Shown here: positions 54,311 to 63,542 of the stretch, piece after piece
Position numbering within the stretch: the first letter of the stretch is position 1
Layout: each line of letters opens with the position of its first letter
Source: UTCHB3 sp002050155
Lineage (GTDB): Bacteria; Bacteroidota; Ignavibacteria; Ignavibacteriales; Ignavibacteriaceae
Direction of reading: 5' to 3'
DNA: 64,000 nucleotides
NCBI GenBank assembly: GCA_030584105.1
Contig: CP129491.1
Location: 1,426,001-1,490,000, forward strand
Translations under genes and position numbers: made by a program
The notes under the pieces: generated by a model
Told to the model about the DNA's origin: nothing
Seen by the model: only the letters and a program-made list of their open reading frames with translations
Database searches by the model: none

Positions 54311-54794
54311 CAAAAAATATGATCGTTGATTAAAAAATATTTTTGAACTATGAAGTAAATCCTCACTATTATAAAACCAATATCACAATTTTATAACTAA
54401 AGCTTCAGTAAAATATTATGTCAAACTCGTCACTGTCATTACTGAACCCAAAATCTTACCGTATCCAAAAACCTTATCTCAAGAATCTCAGGGCTATATA
54501 CGGGTATTATATGAAGCAAAGAATATATCTAAGAGTTGAAAGTTTCTGAAAATAAGGAGGGAAAAAACTAAGGGAAGTAAAATCATCTGTTATTTTGGTT
54601 TATATTTTTCTGTGGAAACATATTTATTTTGCACTTTTATCGCAGTTAAACACGGCGTTTCCGAGTTAGAAATATGTTAGAAAAATCGCTAAATTAATAG
54701 CAATTTATCATAATAAATCAGGACATGAAAGAGAAAAATTTTCCCGTAAACCCTTTATTTATAAGCACTTATGCTTCTTTGTGTTTCCCCTTTT
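54311..54794. other. AT-rich spacer between terminator and tmRNA
   Basis: No gene or notable hairpin seen. It lies 3' of tmRNA on the minus strand. AAGGAGGG near 54556 is not followed by an open frame of useful length. Confidence 0.6.
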
Positions 54795-55145
54795 GTGGAG
54801 GTGGCGGGAGTCGAACCCGCGTCCGAAATTGAGGATCGAAGAATATGCTACGCGCGTAGTCAGAGTTTTAGTTTCATTCCGTTTGCTCCCACTGACCGGA
54901 TCGCACGGCTAATATCCGGTGAGAAGTTCGCCTTTCCTACCCGGAGATCGGATCGGCTATCGTACTAAATCGACGCTCAATACAGAAACAGTACGAAGTT
55001 TCTGCAAGAACGGCAGCCTAATTAACTAAGCTGCGAGGGCGTAATTTTCGCCAGTTATGTTTTTACCGCTGTTTATCGTGTCTGCGGGTAACACGGCACG
55101 CAATTCTAAGCTCCTTCCAACCCCGTCGAAGCCAGTTTCACCCCC
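54795..55145 (-). ncRNA. ssrA: Transfer-messenger RNA (tmRNA)
   Basis: Rescues stalled ribosomes and tags incomplete proteins. The 5' end GGGGGTGAAACTGGCTTCGA and the 3' end GGGTTCGACTCCCGCC with CACCTCCA form the tRNA-like part; a 7-bp acceptor stem pairs GGGGGUG with CACCUCC. The 3' CCA is not encoded (discriminator A at 54795 is followed by CAA). The tag frame (55067-55026, minus) reads GKNITGENYALAA then TAG, so the tag ends in the usual ALAA degradation signal. Length is 351 nt. The 5' D-loop-like and 3' T-arm sequences leave little doubt. Confidence 0.96.
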
Positions 55146-55254
55146 AAAAGTAATTCCTGCAAAAAAAAACAACTAAGAAATTTGGGTTTACGGCAACAGA
55201 ATACCTGAAGCCCCCCAAAGTATTTGTGCTATGAATTAAACAATCCACTGCACA

Positions 55255-55803
55255 TTAGACATTCCACCGCACATCTTTGTTCCCTGTAATTTTGTTCTCG
55301 TACCTTGCGGCGGTGAACAAAAAATCGGAAAGTCTGTTCAGAAATATAACGATATTTTCGTTTATCTCCTCTTCACGGGCTAATTTCACTACCATTCGTT
55401 CGGCTCTTCTGCAGACGGTTCTTGCAAGATGAAGTGCAGCCGCACCTTTGCTTCCGCCCGGAAGTATGAAGTGTCGCAGAGGCTCTAACATACCAGTGTA
55501 GCGATCTATTAAATTTTCCAAGTCCGTTGCAAAAATTTCTTCAATTTTCGGAAGTTTTGCCGCTACCCTCGAGTTTGGATCAGGCGTTGCAAGATTTGAA
55601 CCCACCACAAACAGCCTGTTCTGAATAATTTGCAGATTTTCAATCAGTTCTTCGCTTTTAAGTTCACTAATTGCCACACCGATAACTGAATTAAGCTCGT
55701 CAACGGTGCCGTAAGCGTCAATCCTTACACAATCTTTATCGACACGCAAGCCGCCGTTTAAGGCAGTCTTACCGCGATCACCCGTTTTGGTATAAATCTT
55801 CAT
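55255..55803 (-). CDS. PduO-type ATP:cob(I)alamin adenosyltransferase
   Basis: Makes adenosylcobalamin from reduced corrinoid and ATP. The 182-residue protein has the N-terminal P-loop-like KIYTKTGDRGKTALNGG, DAYGTVDELNS (29-39), FILPGGSKGAAALHLARTVCRRAER and the late FLNRLSDFLF. These are all PduO-family signatures. No corrin biosynthesis or cobalamin-dependent enzyme is in this window and no cobalamin riboswitch was seen upstream. Confidence 0.92.
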   Translation of the reverse strand: MKIYTKTGDRGKTALNGGLRVDKDCVRIDAYGTVDELNSVIGVAISELKSEELIENLQIIQNRLFVVGSNLATPDPNSRVAAKLPKIEEIFATDLENLIDRYTGMLEPLRHFILPGGSKGAAALHLARTVCRRAERMVVKLAREEEINENIVIFLNRLSDFLFTAARYENKITGNKDVRWNV

Positions 55804-55916
55804 TTATCTCGCCAATTTTCTACATTAATAACAATCACAGGAGGTTATAGTTCAATTTTGATTTTCAGAAGTGGAAATAATAAGTTGTTCGCAGAAAAAA
55901 AACAAATTTGACAGTG

Positions 55917-56115
55917 AAAGTGCCAAAACCCTAAATCCTCCGGTTAAAGGCAAAGCAACAACTCGGGTCAGGTAGTTAAAGTGCCAAAACGCGAAAATCC
56001 GCGGGTTAAAGGCAAAGCAACAACTCAGGTCGGGTAATTAAAGTGCCAAAACGCGAAAAATTTTTCAGTTAAAGTGCGTGATCCTTCAAAAGTTAAAGTG
56101 CCTGATCCTTCAAAA
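55917..56115. repeat. Tandem repeat array downstream of and overlapping the YgfZ-like gene end
   Basis: Units beginning AAAGTGCC start at 55917, 55978 and 56040 (period 61-62 bp, the third cut short). Shorter units AAAGTGCGTGATCCTTCAAAAG and AAAGTGCCTGATCCTTCAAAAG start at 56071 and 56095. The last of these encodes the C-terminus and stop of the YgfZ-like protein (LLKDQAL-stop). The preceding one would encode LLKDHAL-stop in the same frame, 24 nt downstream. Confidence 0.88.
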
Positions 56116-57460
56116 GAGGAAATTCTTTAACGATTACTTCACCCTTTTCGAAAAACAGCTTTTTCCCCGGAGTCATGTGCGTTTGTTTCACTACTCCAAC
56201 CGCCGCTCGTGAACCGTTATGGCTTATTGACGAAACCGTAGTCAAAACCCCAACTTCTTTGCCTTCCTCATCCGTTAAGAAAACAGGAAGAGCGGGTAAA
56301 CGATGCAGCCCATCGCCACGGCTCTCTTTTGTGCTCCCCGAATCGCTCGCCGAACCGGGTGCACCACCCAATGCAGCAGGCTCTTCCCCTAATATGGCGG
56401 GCGCACCCTTAAATGCAGCAGGTGCACCACCCAATGCAGCAGGCTCTTCCCCTAATATGGTGGGCGCACCATTAAAATCGGCAGGCAAAGCAGAACTCAA
56501 AAATTCCCCCGAAACCACCTCTAAAGGTACAAACTTACGCTGCACACGCTCGAAAAACTCAGGTCGCAAAAGCGTATCCCTCCCGATGAAATTCTTCTTC
56601 CCCGACGCCACTTCATCCGTCAGCTCAATCTCAAACGGGTGAAAAATATCAACAATTTCAGCAGCCCCCGGCACAACCGATTTAATATTCAACTCAGTAA
56701 TCGCCTCTTCACCCACAAACCCAAGGGAAAAAGGTCCCTGATACTCCAGAACAAAGTTCGTCAGTTTTTTAATCGCAGTTTCACTTCCGTAAATCAGGTA
56801 TCGGTCAATCTTACCGGCAAACCGATACTTCAGCAACGAAAAAACCATCTCCTCAAACTCGAAGAAATACACCCTTTCCGGTTCCTCATCAATAATCCCC
56901 GAGATAAGAATAGTAGCCGATTCCGCCTGCGGCCCATACACCTCGAGCGCACCAATCGTACCGGTAACATCTGTAACCGTAACCTCATCCTTAGCGATGT
57001 AGCGGTTTATCCAGCGCGTTAATTTTTCCGAACAGTTCACGCTGCCGAAAAGAAGAATCCTATCTGTCTCAGTAACTACGAGCACCGAGTCAATAATGCC
57101 CCCCCTGTCGTTACAAAAGATAGTTCTGCGACACTTCCCCACCTCCAAATCGAGCAGATTATTGGTAGTCAGTCTGTCAAGGAAAATCAGGGCATCTTTG
57201 CCGGTCAGTTCAATCGTGCAAAAAGCGGAAATATCCCTGAAAGCAGTGCCGTTTTCAATCAAATTTTTTTCGTGTGAAGTGCCGCCGGGTGTAAGTTCGA
57301 GTGCGCTGCTGCTCCCCCGTTGGGCATAGTTATAACCTTTTTCCTCAAGCAAATCCTGAAGTGGTGAGCGTGCGGTTCGCGGGCTTGCGTTTCCCCGCAA
57401 TGGGATAGCACCCGCAGTGTGCGAAAATCCAAAATTCGGACTGTTTGATCTAATACTCAT
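56093..57460 (-). CDS. YgfZ/GcvT-like folate-binding protein with repeat insertion
   Basis: A 455-residue member of the aminomethyltransferase-like family; YgfZ-type proteins help assemble or repair Fe-S clusters using folate. The core is visible from SPLQDLLEEKGY through FRDISAFCTIELTGKDALIFLDRLTTN and FCNDRGGIIDSVLV to the C-terminal VGVVKQTHMTPGKKLFF. The YgfZ signature K-G-C-Y-x-GQE is not seen; GKKNFIGRDTLL stands in its place, closer to GcvT. An insertion of about 60 residues rich in Gly/Ala/Pro (GAPAILGEEPAALGGAP repeats) interrupts the C-terminal domain. The ATG at 57460 is chosen; an upstream GTG (57547) adds a low-complexity stretch. Confidence 0.72.
   Translation of the reverse strand: MSIRSNSPNFGFSHTAGAIPLRGNASPRTARSPLQDLLEEKGYNYAQRGSSSALELTPGGTSHEKNLIENGTAFRDISAFCTIELTGKDALIFLDRLTTNNLLDLEVGKCRRTIFCNDRGGIIDSVLVVTETDRILLFGSVNCSEKLTRWINRYIAKDEVTVTDVTGTIGALEVYGPQAESATILISGIIDEEPERVYFFEFEEMVFSLLKYRFAGKIDRYLIYGSETAIKKLTNFVLEYQGPFSLGFVGEEAITELNIKSVVPGAAEIVDIFHPFEIELTDEVASGKKNFIGRDTLLRPEFFERVQRKFVPLEVVSGEFLSSALPADFNGAPTILGEEPAALGGAPAAFKGAPAILGEEPAALGGAPGSASDSGSTKESRGDGLHRLPALPVFLTDEEGKEVGVLTTVSSISHNGSRAAVGVVKQTHMTPGKKLFFEKGEVIVKEFPLLKDQAL
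56358..56483 (-). repeat. 63-bp in-frame tandem repeat inside the YgfZ-like gene
   Basis: Two 63-bp units (56358-56420, 56421-56483), nearly identical over the first 50 bp, encode GAP[T/A]ILGEEPAALGGAP-type peptides of 21 residues. Confidence 0.9.
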
Positions 57461-57543
57461 AGTCGGATCTGTTTTAGATGATATTAATGATGATATAAAT
57501 GACGATTCAAATGATGGTTTTCTTGCAGCTTGCAAATCTGCCC

Positions 57544-57578
57544 GCACCTCACTTCATTTCTCCAAAGAAGTGAGGTGC
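57544..57578. other. 12-bp perfect hairpin between the lipoprotein and YgfZ-like genes
   Basis: GCACCTCACTTC (57544-57555) pairs perfectly with GAAGTGAGGTGC (57567-57578) across an 11-nt loop. There is no T tract on either side, so it is not a standard intrinsic terminator. It lies 17 nt past the lipoprotein stop and 84 nt before the YgfZ-like ATG, in their shared transcript. Confidence 0.8.
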
Positions 57579-57595
57579 AGAGTAAAATAAATAAA

Positions 57596-58480
57596 TCAGT
57601 ATCTCGTAACTTTTTCCGGGTATCTGGTATTCACATAGAGCGAATCCATCCAAATGTAGGTTACGGTATCAATCAGCGTGATAATCGTATCGTTATCGCG
57701 GTAAACAAATTCAATATAGTCGGGGTACTTATCTCCGTTTGCGTCGGTCATAATTCGTTTTTGGTTCACACCTTCATAAGTAAGCAGCAGGTGCGGTTTG
57801 CTCTTAAAACCGTCAACAAAGAAATAGTTGAAGTACTCCGTTGAATTTCTCGGTTGAAAGTAGAAATCAACTTTTACATACGGAATATTTTTAGCCGCCC
57901 AGTTCTGCATACTAAGCGCTCTGAACCCGCCATGCGAAGGGGTATATTTCTCCCAAAGCCGTGTGAAGTTTCTTCCTTCAGTTTGAAACCCGGTCATGAA
58001 GAAAAGTGCAGTACCTAAGCGGGTTGAATCGTAATCGATGAAGCTTTGGTCGTATCCGATAACATTTTTTATTTCTATCAACCTGTCCCGTTCCATTCCT
58101 TCACGGGAAGTGGCAATAAGCGCAAACACCAATTTGCCTGATGATTCTGACCTGTAAATAACCGCAGCGGGGGGAATATCACTCGAGTTCGGTATGTCTT
58201 CCTTAACAAGATAACTCCCCTTTGGATAACTCTTGATTACCGCTTCAATCAGGTCTATAGTATCACCGGGGAACCGGTTTTTCGTCTGGCGTTTCCTTTT
58301 AGCCAAATTATACTCCTGAATCGAAAGGTCTTTATCCGGCTGATCTTCCACAAGGTCAGTGCTCGCAGTTGAGCCGACATCCGTCGGGTCATCACTGACA
58401 GAATCACTTCCGCCGCAACCGGCAAAATGTATTGCGCCGGCGTAAAAAATGACAAAAAGAATAAAATATTTTAACTTCAT
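57596..58480 (-). CDS. Lipoprotein of unknown function
   Basis: A 294-residue protein with a lipoprotein signal peptide; the lipobox is FAGC (Cys22), followed by GGSDS and a Ser/Asp/Thr-rich tether to about residue 55. The mature domain has no recognised family. It contains VIYRSESSGKLVFALIAT, QNWAAKNIPYVKVDFYF and ends NTRYPEKVTRY. Placement between an M20 dipeptidase and the YgfZ-like gene gives no hint. Attachment to the inner or outer membrane cannot be told. Confidence 0.75.
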   Translation of the reverse strand: MKLKYFILFVIFYAGAIHFAGCGGSDSVSDDPTDVGSTASTDLVEDQPDKDLSIQEYNLAKRKRQTKNRFPGDTIDLIEAVIKSYPKGSYLVKEDIPNSSDIPPAAVIYRSESSGKLVFALIATSREGMERDRLIEIKNVIGYDQSFIDYDSTRLGTALFFMTGFQTEGRNFTRLWEKYTPSHGGFRALSMQNWAAKNIPYVKVDFYFQPRNSTEYFNYFFVDGFKSKPHLLLTYEGVNQKRIMTDANGDKYPDYIEFVYRDNDTIITLIDTVTYIWMDSLYVNTRYPEKVTRY

Positions 58481-58495
58481 GATGTAATCATCCTG

Positions 58496-59863
58496 TTATA
58501 GTTTAGCAAATTCCTGCATGAAATAAGCCGAACTGATTACCCCCAGTTTGAAGTGGTTAAGGTCAAAATGTTCATCAGGTGAGTGAAGATTTTCCGTATT
58601 CAAACCTAAGCCCATTAACACGGTATCGGCACCGAGAATTTTCTTGAAATCTGCCACAATGGGAATACTTCCACCTTCACGCTGATAAACAGTTTCTTTT
58701 CCGAAAGCTTTGCTTAAAGCCGTAGCTGCAGCCTCCACCGCTTTCGAACCTAAAGGAACTAAACACGGTTCGCCGCCGTGCACCGAAGAAACTTTAACTT
58801 TCACCGATTTCGGTGCAATGCTTTTTACGAACTTCTCGAAAAGTTCACCGATCTTTTCAGGGTTTTGGTTGGCAACTAACCGCATACTTATTTTTGCGCT
58901 CGCTTTAGAAGGAATCACAGTTTTTGCACCTTCACCCTGAAAGCCGCCCCAGATGCCGTTACAGTCGAGCGTTGGTCGTGCACCTGTTCTTTCAATCACG
59001 CTGTAGCCGGCTTCTCCCTGCAGTTCTTCCACATCCAGGTGTTTTTTATACTCATCCTCGTTGAACTCAAGTTTGGCAAGGTTATCTCTTTCGGTTTGTG
59101 TAAGCTCAACCACATCATCGTAGAAACCGGGAATAGCAACGCGCCCCTGGCTGTCGTGCATCTTAGCTATCATTTGCGCCAGAATATTAATCGGGTTTGC
59201 AACAGCGCCGCCAAAAGTACCTGAATGAAGGTCGCGCCGCGGTCCCGTAACTTCCACTTCCATATAGCATAACCCTCGCAGCCCGTAAGTGAGGGTGGGC
59301 AGCATCGGCGCATACAAGGCTGTATCTGAAACAAGCACTACATCACAGGCGAGCATCTCTTTGTATTCTTCAAGGAAAGGTGCAAGGTGCGGGCTTCCGA
59401 TTTCTTCCTCACCTTCGATAATAAATTTAACATTCAGTGGGAGTTCGCCTTCGGTTGCGTTCAGCGTTTCGATGCTTTTAACATGCATAAAAACCTGCCC
59501 TTTATCGTCGGTGGCGCCTCTTGCCCATATTTTCCCATCCTTAATCACGGGTTCAAATGGGTTGCTGTGCCAGAGTTCAATCGGATCAACCGGCTGCACA
59601 TCATAATGACCGTAAATCAGAAGTGTTGGCGCGTCTTTGCTTTTTATTTTTTCACCAAAAACAACGGGGTGCCCCTCGGTTTGAAAAATTTTCACATTCT
59701 CAAGCCCCGCTTTTCTCATTTTTTCCGCTGCAAATTCAGCGCACTTTTGCATATCTTCCTTTTTCTCAGGAAGTGTACTGATACTTTCGTACCGCAAAAA
59801 ATCTTTCATTTCATCGATAAATCTGTCGATGTTCGATTCTACAAACTCTTGTATCTTATCCAT
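58496..59863 (-). CDS. M20-family dipeptidase
   Basis: A zinc-dependent amino- or carboxy-dipeptidase of 455 residues. Metal and catalytic motifs: YGHYDVQP (His86, Asp88), GATDDKGQ (bridging Asp119) and the EGEEEIGS block (150-157) with the base Glu. A dimerisation/lid domain occupies about 195-345. It has no signal peptide, so it is cytoplasmic and probably recycles dipeptides. The end GLNTENLHSPDEHFDLNHF is typical of the M20 CNDP-like group. It is probably co-transcribed with the lipoprotein gene 15 bp downstream. Confidence 0.9.
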   Translation of the reverse strand: MDKIQEFVESNIDRFIDEMKDFLRYESISTLPEKKEDMQKCAEFAAEKMRKAGLENVKIFQTEGHPVVFGEKIKSKDAPTLLIYGHYDVQPVDPIELWHSNPFEPVIKDGKIWARGATDDKGQVFMHVKSIETLNATEGELPLNVKFIIEGEEEIGSPHLAPFLEEYKEMLACDVVLVSDTALYAPMLPTLTYGLRGLCYMEVEVTGPRRDLHSGTFGGAVANPINILAQMIAKMHDSQGRVAIPGFYDDVVELTQTERDNLAKLEFNEDEYKKHLDVEELQGEAGYSVIERTGARPTLDCNGIWGGFQGEGAKTVIPSKASAKISMRLVANQNPEKIGELFEKFVKSIAPKSVKVKVSSVHGGEPCLVPLGSKAVEAAATALSKAFGKETVYQREGGSIPIVADFKKILGADTVLMGLGLNTENLHSPDEHFDLNHFKLGVISSAYFMQEFAKL

Positions 59864-60083
59864 TTATTCCGATCTCCAGGACCAATTGTTTTTAAAAATG
59901 TGAATTGTTCTCAGTTAAAAAACAAAAATCATAATAATCAAGCCTCAGCATTGAAGTTTTCAAAAAATTGTTCTGCTGTTGTTAAAACGATAATTGCTAT
60001 ATTTAATTTTTTAATTTCATTTAGATTACAAATTTAACCAGAATTTTGCTGTTAACAAATAAGGAGCTTGCCGAAAGGCATAA

Positions 60084-61451
60084 ATGATTCTAAGTTTTTA
60101 TGTAACCCGGAAATTTTTTATACCGTTCCTTTTTTCAGTTTTTTCACTCTTTTCCGTTTTTATCCTTCAGTTTTTAATGAGATTTTCGGATCAGTTGGTT
60201 GGCAAAGGTATAGATACAATATTAATTGTGGAACTGATAATCTACAATTTAGCCTGGATGATGGTGCTGGTGGTTCCGATGTCGGTGCTTGTTGCAACAT
60301 TAATGGCGTTCGGCGGGCTTTCTCAAAACAACGAAATAACTGCCATAAGAGCCGCCGGTATAAGCATTTACAGGCTGTTACTCTTTCCCATTATCCTCAC
60401 TCTCGGGTTGGTTTGGTTCCTTATCTATTTCAATAACGAAGTGTTGCCCGATGCTAACCACAAAACCAAAAACCTGATGTGGGAAATTACCGCCACAAGA
60501 CCGGCACTTTCGATCGTACCGAATGTGTTCATGACGGATATTATGGGCTACGCTATTTTGGCAGAAAAAGTTACGCAAGACTCCAACAAATTGGTGAATG
60601 TAAAAATTTATGACAACAGCCGCTACGGCACTGTTACTATTTTAACTGCTAAAAAAGGTGACCTTAATTTTAATGAAGACCGTTCAAAATTATTGATGAA
60701 CCTTTACGATGGTGAAATACACGAGCAGGGTGAAAAAAGTTATTACAGAAAGCTGAAGTTCAAAAAACACGCTCTTCTGATGAACTCAGAACAGTTTTCC
60801 ATCAAAAAAATTACCGATGAATATCGCTCTGACCGCGAACTTAGCATCCCGGAACTGAAAGCGAGATCAGACAGCTTGAAAAAAGTATTTGCTGAGCATG
60901 TTCAGATTATGAAAACTTTAGCGCTCCCCTTTTTCTATGGCGATTCCGTCGGCAGAGCAGCACCTGCAATGAACACCGGGGATAGTGGCTCGGAAATATG
61001 GGTTACCCGTCTGCAGGGCAAAGTTCAGCAACAAATCAACACAATTGAAACTACACTTACCGCCCTGGCATATCTGAAAACGCAAATTAATGCTTACACC
61101 GTTGAGGCTGATAAAAAATACTCGATTCCGGTTGCGTGTCTGGTGTTTTTGCTCCTTGGCATCCCACTCGGTATGATGACGCGGCGCGGCGGTTTCGGCG
61201 CAGCTGCAAGCATCAGCCTCTTTTTCTTTCTGCTGTACTGGGCGTTTCTTATCGGCGGTGAAAAACTTGCCGACCGGGGGATGGTTTCACCTTTTATAGG
61301 GATGTGGGCAGCCAATTTTCTGCTTGCCTTCACGGGGGTTTATCTGCTTTATCGCGCCGTCAGGGATAATGCTACGATAGAACTTTCAATATTCACTCGG
61401 TTTATTCCGAAACGGTTCAGAAAGGGAATTGCTGATGTACAAGATTCTTGA
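60084..61451 (+). CDS. lptF: LPS export permease LptF (YjgP/YjgQ family)
   Basis: An inner-membrane subunit that, with LptG and the ATPase LptB, pulls LPS out of the membrane. The 455-residue protein has three N-terminal helices (about 12-32, 52-75, 98-120), a large periplasmic domain (about 130-330) and three C-terminal helices (about 346-455). The motif NNEITAIRAAGISIYRLL is typical of the family. It is longer than E. coli LptF because of an extended periplasmic part (residues 245-330). GAAAGG lies upstream. It overlaps lptG by 17 nt. Confidence 0.85.
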   Translation: MILSFYVTRKFFIPFLFSVFSLFSVFILQFLMRFSDQLVGKGIDTILIVELIIYNLAWMMVLVVPMSVLVATLMAFGGLSQNNEITAIRAAGISIYRLLLFPIILTLGLVWFLIYFNNEVLPDANHKTKNLMWEITATRPALSIVPNVFMTDIMGYAILAEKVTQDSNKLVNVKIYDNSRYGTVTILTAKKGDLNFNEDRSKLLMNLYDGEIHEQGEKSYYRKLKFKKHALLMNSEQFSIKKITDEYRSDRELSIPELKARSDSLKKVFAEHVQIMKTLALPFFYGDSVGRAAPAMNTGDSGSEIWVTRLQGKVQQQINTIETTLTALAYLKTQINAYTVEADKKYSIPVACLVFLLLGIPLGMMTRRGGFGAAASISLFFFLLYWAFLIGGEKLADRGMVSPFIGMWAANFLLAFTGVYLLYRAVRDNATIELSIFTRFIPKRFRKGIADVQDS

Positions 61452-62520
61452 CCGCTACATCATAAAGAGTTTTATTTCTGCTGTTTTTTACGGTTTGCTC
61501 TCTTTTACTGCAATTTTTGTGATTATCGATCTGATGGAAAAATTGGATACATTTATCGATAATAACCTTTCTCTGCTGATGGTACTGAACTACTATTTGG
61601 TGTTCACGCCGGAAATAATTAAGCTTATGACGCCGGTTGCGGTTCTTTTTGCCGGCTTATTTACTGCCGGCAAGATGGCAAATAACAACGAACTTACCGC
61701 AATTAAAGCAAGCGGGGTTTCTATTTATCGTTTTATGCTCCCTTTCTTTCTAATCTGCACTCTTATTTCTGTGGTGCTTTTTTGGTTTGGTGGATTTGTA
61801 GTGCCCGAAGCAAATGTTAAAAGAATCGATTTTGAAGCTCAACAACTGAAGAAAGACCCAGCTTCTGTTATCAGTAATCTCTACTTTCAGGAACCGCCTG
61901 ATAAAATAGTGAGCATTAACTACTTCAACAACGAGAAATTGGAGGCTTACAAAGTTGGCGTGCAGTACTTTGATACCGCCAATTCAATAAGAATGACTAA
62001 AAGAATTGACGCCGAAAGGATGGAATATTCACCCAAAAATAAGACATGGACTGCTTACCAGGGGAATCTAAGAGTTTTTGGAAAACTGAGCGATAAACTC
62101 ACACATTTTGTCCAAATGAAATTGGAGGATCTGAAGTTTGTTCCTGATGACCTGCAAATAAGGCAACAAAAACTTGAAATACTTACAAACGATCAACTAA
62201 AAAAGTTAATTGAGGATACTCGCAACGCCGGATACGACACCCAAAGGGCGGAAATTGAGTATTACTCCCGGTTTTCTTTCCCGGTTACGGCGATAATTAT
62301 TATTATATTTGGGTTGCCGATATCTGCCGTCAAAAGGCGCACCGGACTGGCTCTCCAATTTGGGGTTAACATTCTTATCACTTTTATCTATCTCAGCATA
62401 ATGCAAATAGTTACCGCTCTGGGTAAGAACGGCTCGCTCGACCCACTGCTGACAGCCTGGCTCGTCAATATCATTTTCTTTTCAGTGGCACTTTTTAATA
62501 TTACCAGAGTAAGGGGTTAG
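61435..62520 (+). CDS. lptG: LPS export permease LptG (YjgP/YjgQ family)
   Basis: The second LPS-export permease, 361 residues, starting MYKILDRYIIKSFISAVFYG. It has the same six-helix plan as LptF, with NNNELTAIKASGVSIYRFMLP matching the coupling helix that contacts LptB. The ATG at 61435 lies inside the end of lptF (17-nt overlap), so the two are co-translated. In-frame TTG codons just upstream are less likely starts. LptF versus LptG assignment rests on order and size only. lptB is not in the window. Confidence 0.83.
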   Translation: MYKILDRYIIKSFISAVFYGLLSFTAIFVIIDLMEKLDTFIDNNLSLLMVLNYYLVFTPEIIKLMTPVAVLFAGLFTAGKMANNNELTAIKASGVSIYRFMLPFFLICTLISVVLFWFGGFVVPEANVKRIDFEAQQLKKDPASVISNLYFQEPPDKIVSINYFNNEKLEAYKVGVQYFDTANSIRMTKRIDAERMEYSPKNKTWTAYQGNLRVFGKLSDKLTHFVQMKLEDLKFVPDDLQIRQQKLEILTNDQLKKLIEDTRNAGYDTQRAEIEYYSRFSFPVTAIIIIIFGLPISAVKRRTGLALQFGVNILITFIYLSIMQIVTALGKNGSLDPLLTAWLVNIIFFSVALFNITRVRG

Positions 62521-62650
62521 ATTTGGCGCTATTGGCAACCGGAAAATTTCGCAGAAAACCGGAACCGGCGATTTTCACTGATATCTGATTTGCTGTTTTT
62601 AGAAAACTTTAATGGATAATTTTCACCGAAAACTATAATTGGCAAAAATT

Positions 62651-63403
62651 ATGGAACTTAGAACTGCAGGTAATTACTCCCTAACCGTTAAAATGGGCAA
62701 CTGGGGCAATTTCGACTATTTCGAGGGCGCTCATGTTGAGCTTGGCATTAAGGCTCTGATATTCATTTCTAAAACTGACTGCGAGCCTGTTCCAATTGAT
62801 CCGCTGAAATCCCTGAGGAAACGAAATATTAACGGAGTTATGAAAATTTATGATATCTTTTTCCGGTACGATCGGTTAGTGGTGGTTACCGAACCGGCTC
62901 CGAGGGGTGCCATGTTCGATTATTTTTACAACTTACACGCAACCCTCGATCAAATAACAGCAATAGATTTGGTGCTTAAAATTCTTGCACCACTTCAGAA
63001 ACTTCACGCGATGAACGATGCCGTCGGCTATATGGATGAAAGTTCCGTTTTCTTCTTTCAGGGAGATAATGTTAAAATTGGCGGCGACTGGTTAATCCAT
63101 TACGAAAACCTTAAGGCTGTTTCCCGGTTTGAACTTGCCCCCGAAGATTTGTTCGAAGCCAAAATCAGGGATATTGCCAGGTGTGGTTCAATTTTATTCC
63201 GCTTGGTGAATCAGGAAACCTTAAGACAAAATAACCCGAGTTATAAAAAGATACTTCAAAGCAACCCTGTGGATATCCACCCGACACTTCTGGAGGTGAT
63301 ACAAAAGTCGGTTAATCTCCAAACACCGCGATACGAAAACGCCTCCGAAATGATCGGAGAACTTAAAGCTGTAAAAGAAATTTTACAGTCAAAGGGAATA
63401 TAG
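62651..63403 (+). CDS. Protein-kinase-fold protein lacking catalytic motifs (putative pseudokinase)
   Basis: A 250-residue soluble protein. The middle resembles a Ser/Thr kinase: a hinge-like VVVTEPAPRGAMFDYF, LAPLQKLHAMNDAVGYMDESSVFFFQGDNVKIGGDW where active kinases read LH...HRDIKPxN...KIGDFG, then APEDLFEAKIRDIARCGSILFRLV like the APE and helix-F/G region. The HRD and DFG aspartates are missing and no glycine loop or VAIK lysine is clear. It is therefore probably a pseudokinase scaffold, if the fold is right. The ATG at 62651 is preferred over TTG at 62639. It follows lptG by 130 bp. Confidence 0.6.
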   Translation: MELRTAGNYSLTVKMGNWGNFDYFEGAHVELGIKALIFISKTDCEPVPIDPLKSLRKRNINGVMKIYDIFFRYDRLVVVTEPAPRGAMFDYFYNLHATLDQITAIDLVLKILAPLQKLHAMNDAVGYMDESSVFFFQGDNVKIGGDWLIHYENLKAVSRFELAPEDLFEAKIRDIARCGSILFRLVNQETLRQNNPSYKKILQSNPVDIHPTLLEVIQKSVNLQTPRYENASEMIGELKAVKEILQSKGI

Positions 63404-63542
63404 CAGCTGATCCATCCCCACTCTTTCTCGGTTATTTTACTTGCGCCTGTCCATGATCTCTTCCGGTCAAAATCTTGCGCGCAAACCTGAAGCAGCAAGA
63501 AACCGTTTATTTTATCCTGCAGTAACTCTGCATTATTTAAAA

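Noticed and set aside
54771..54968. A 65-codon plus-strand frame
   Set aside because: It lies inside the tmRNA gene on the opposite strand and is a by-product of its structure.
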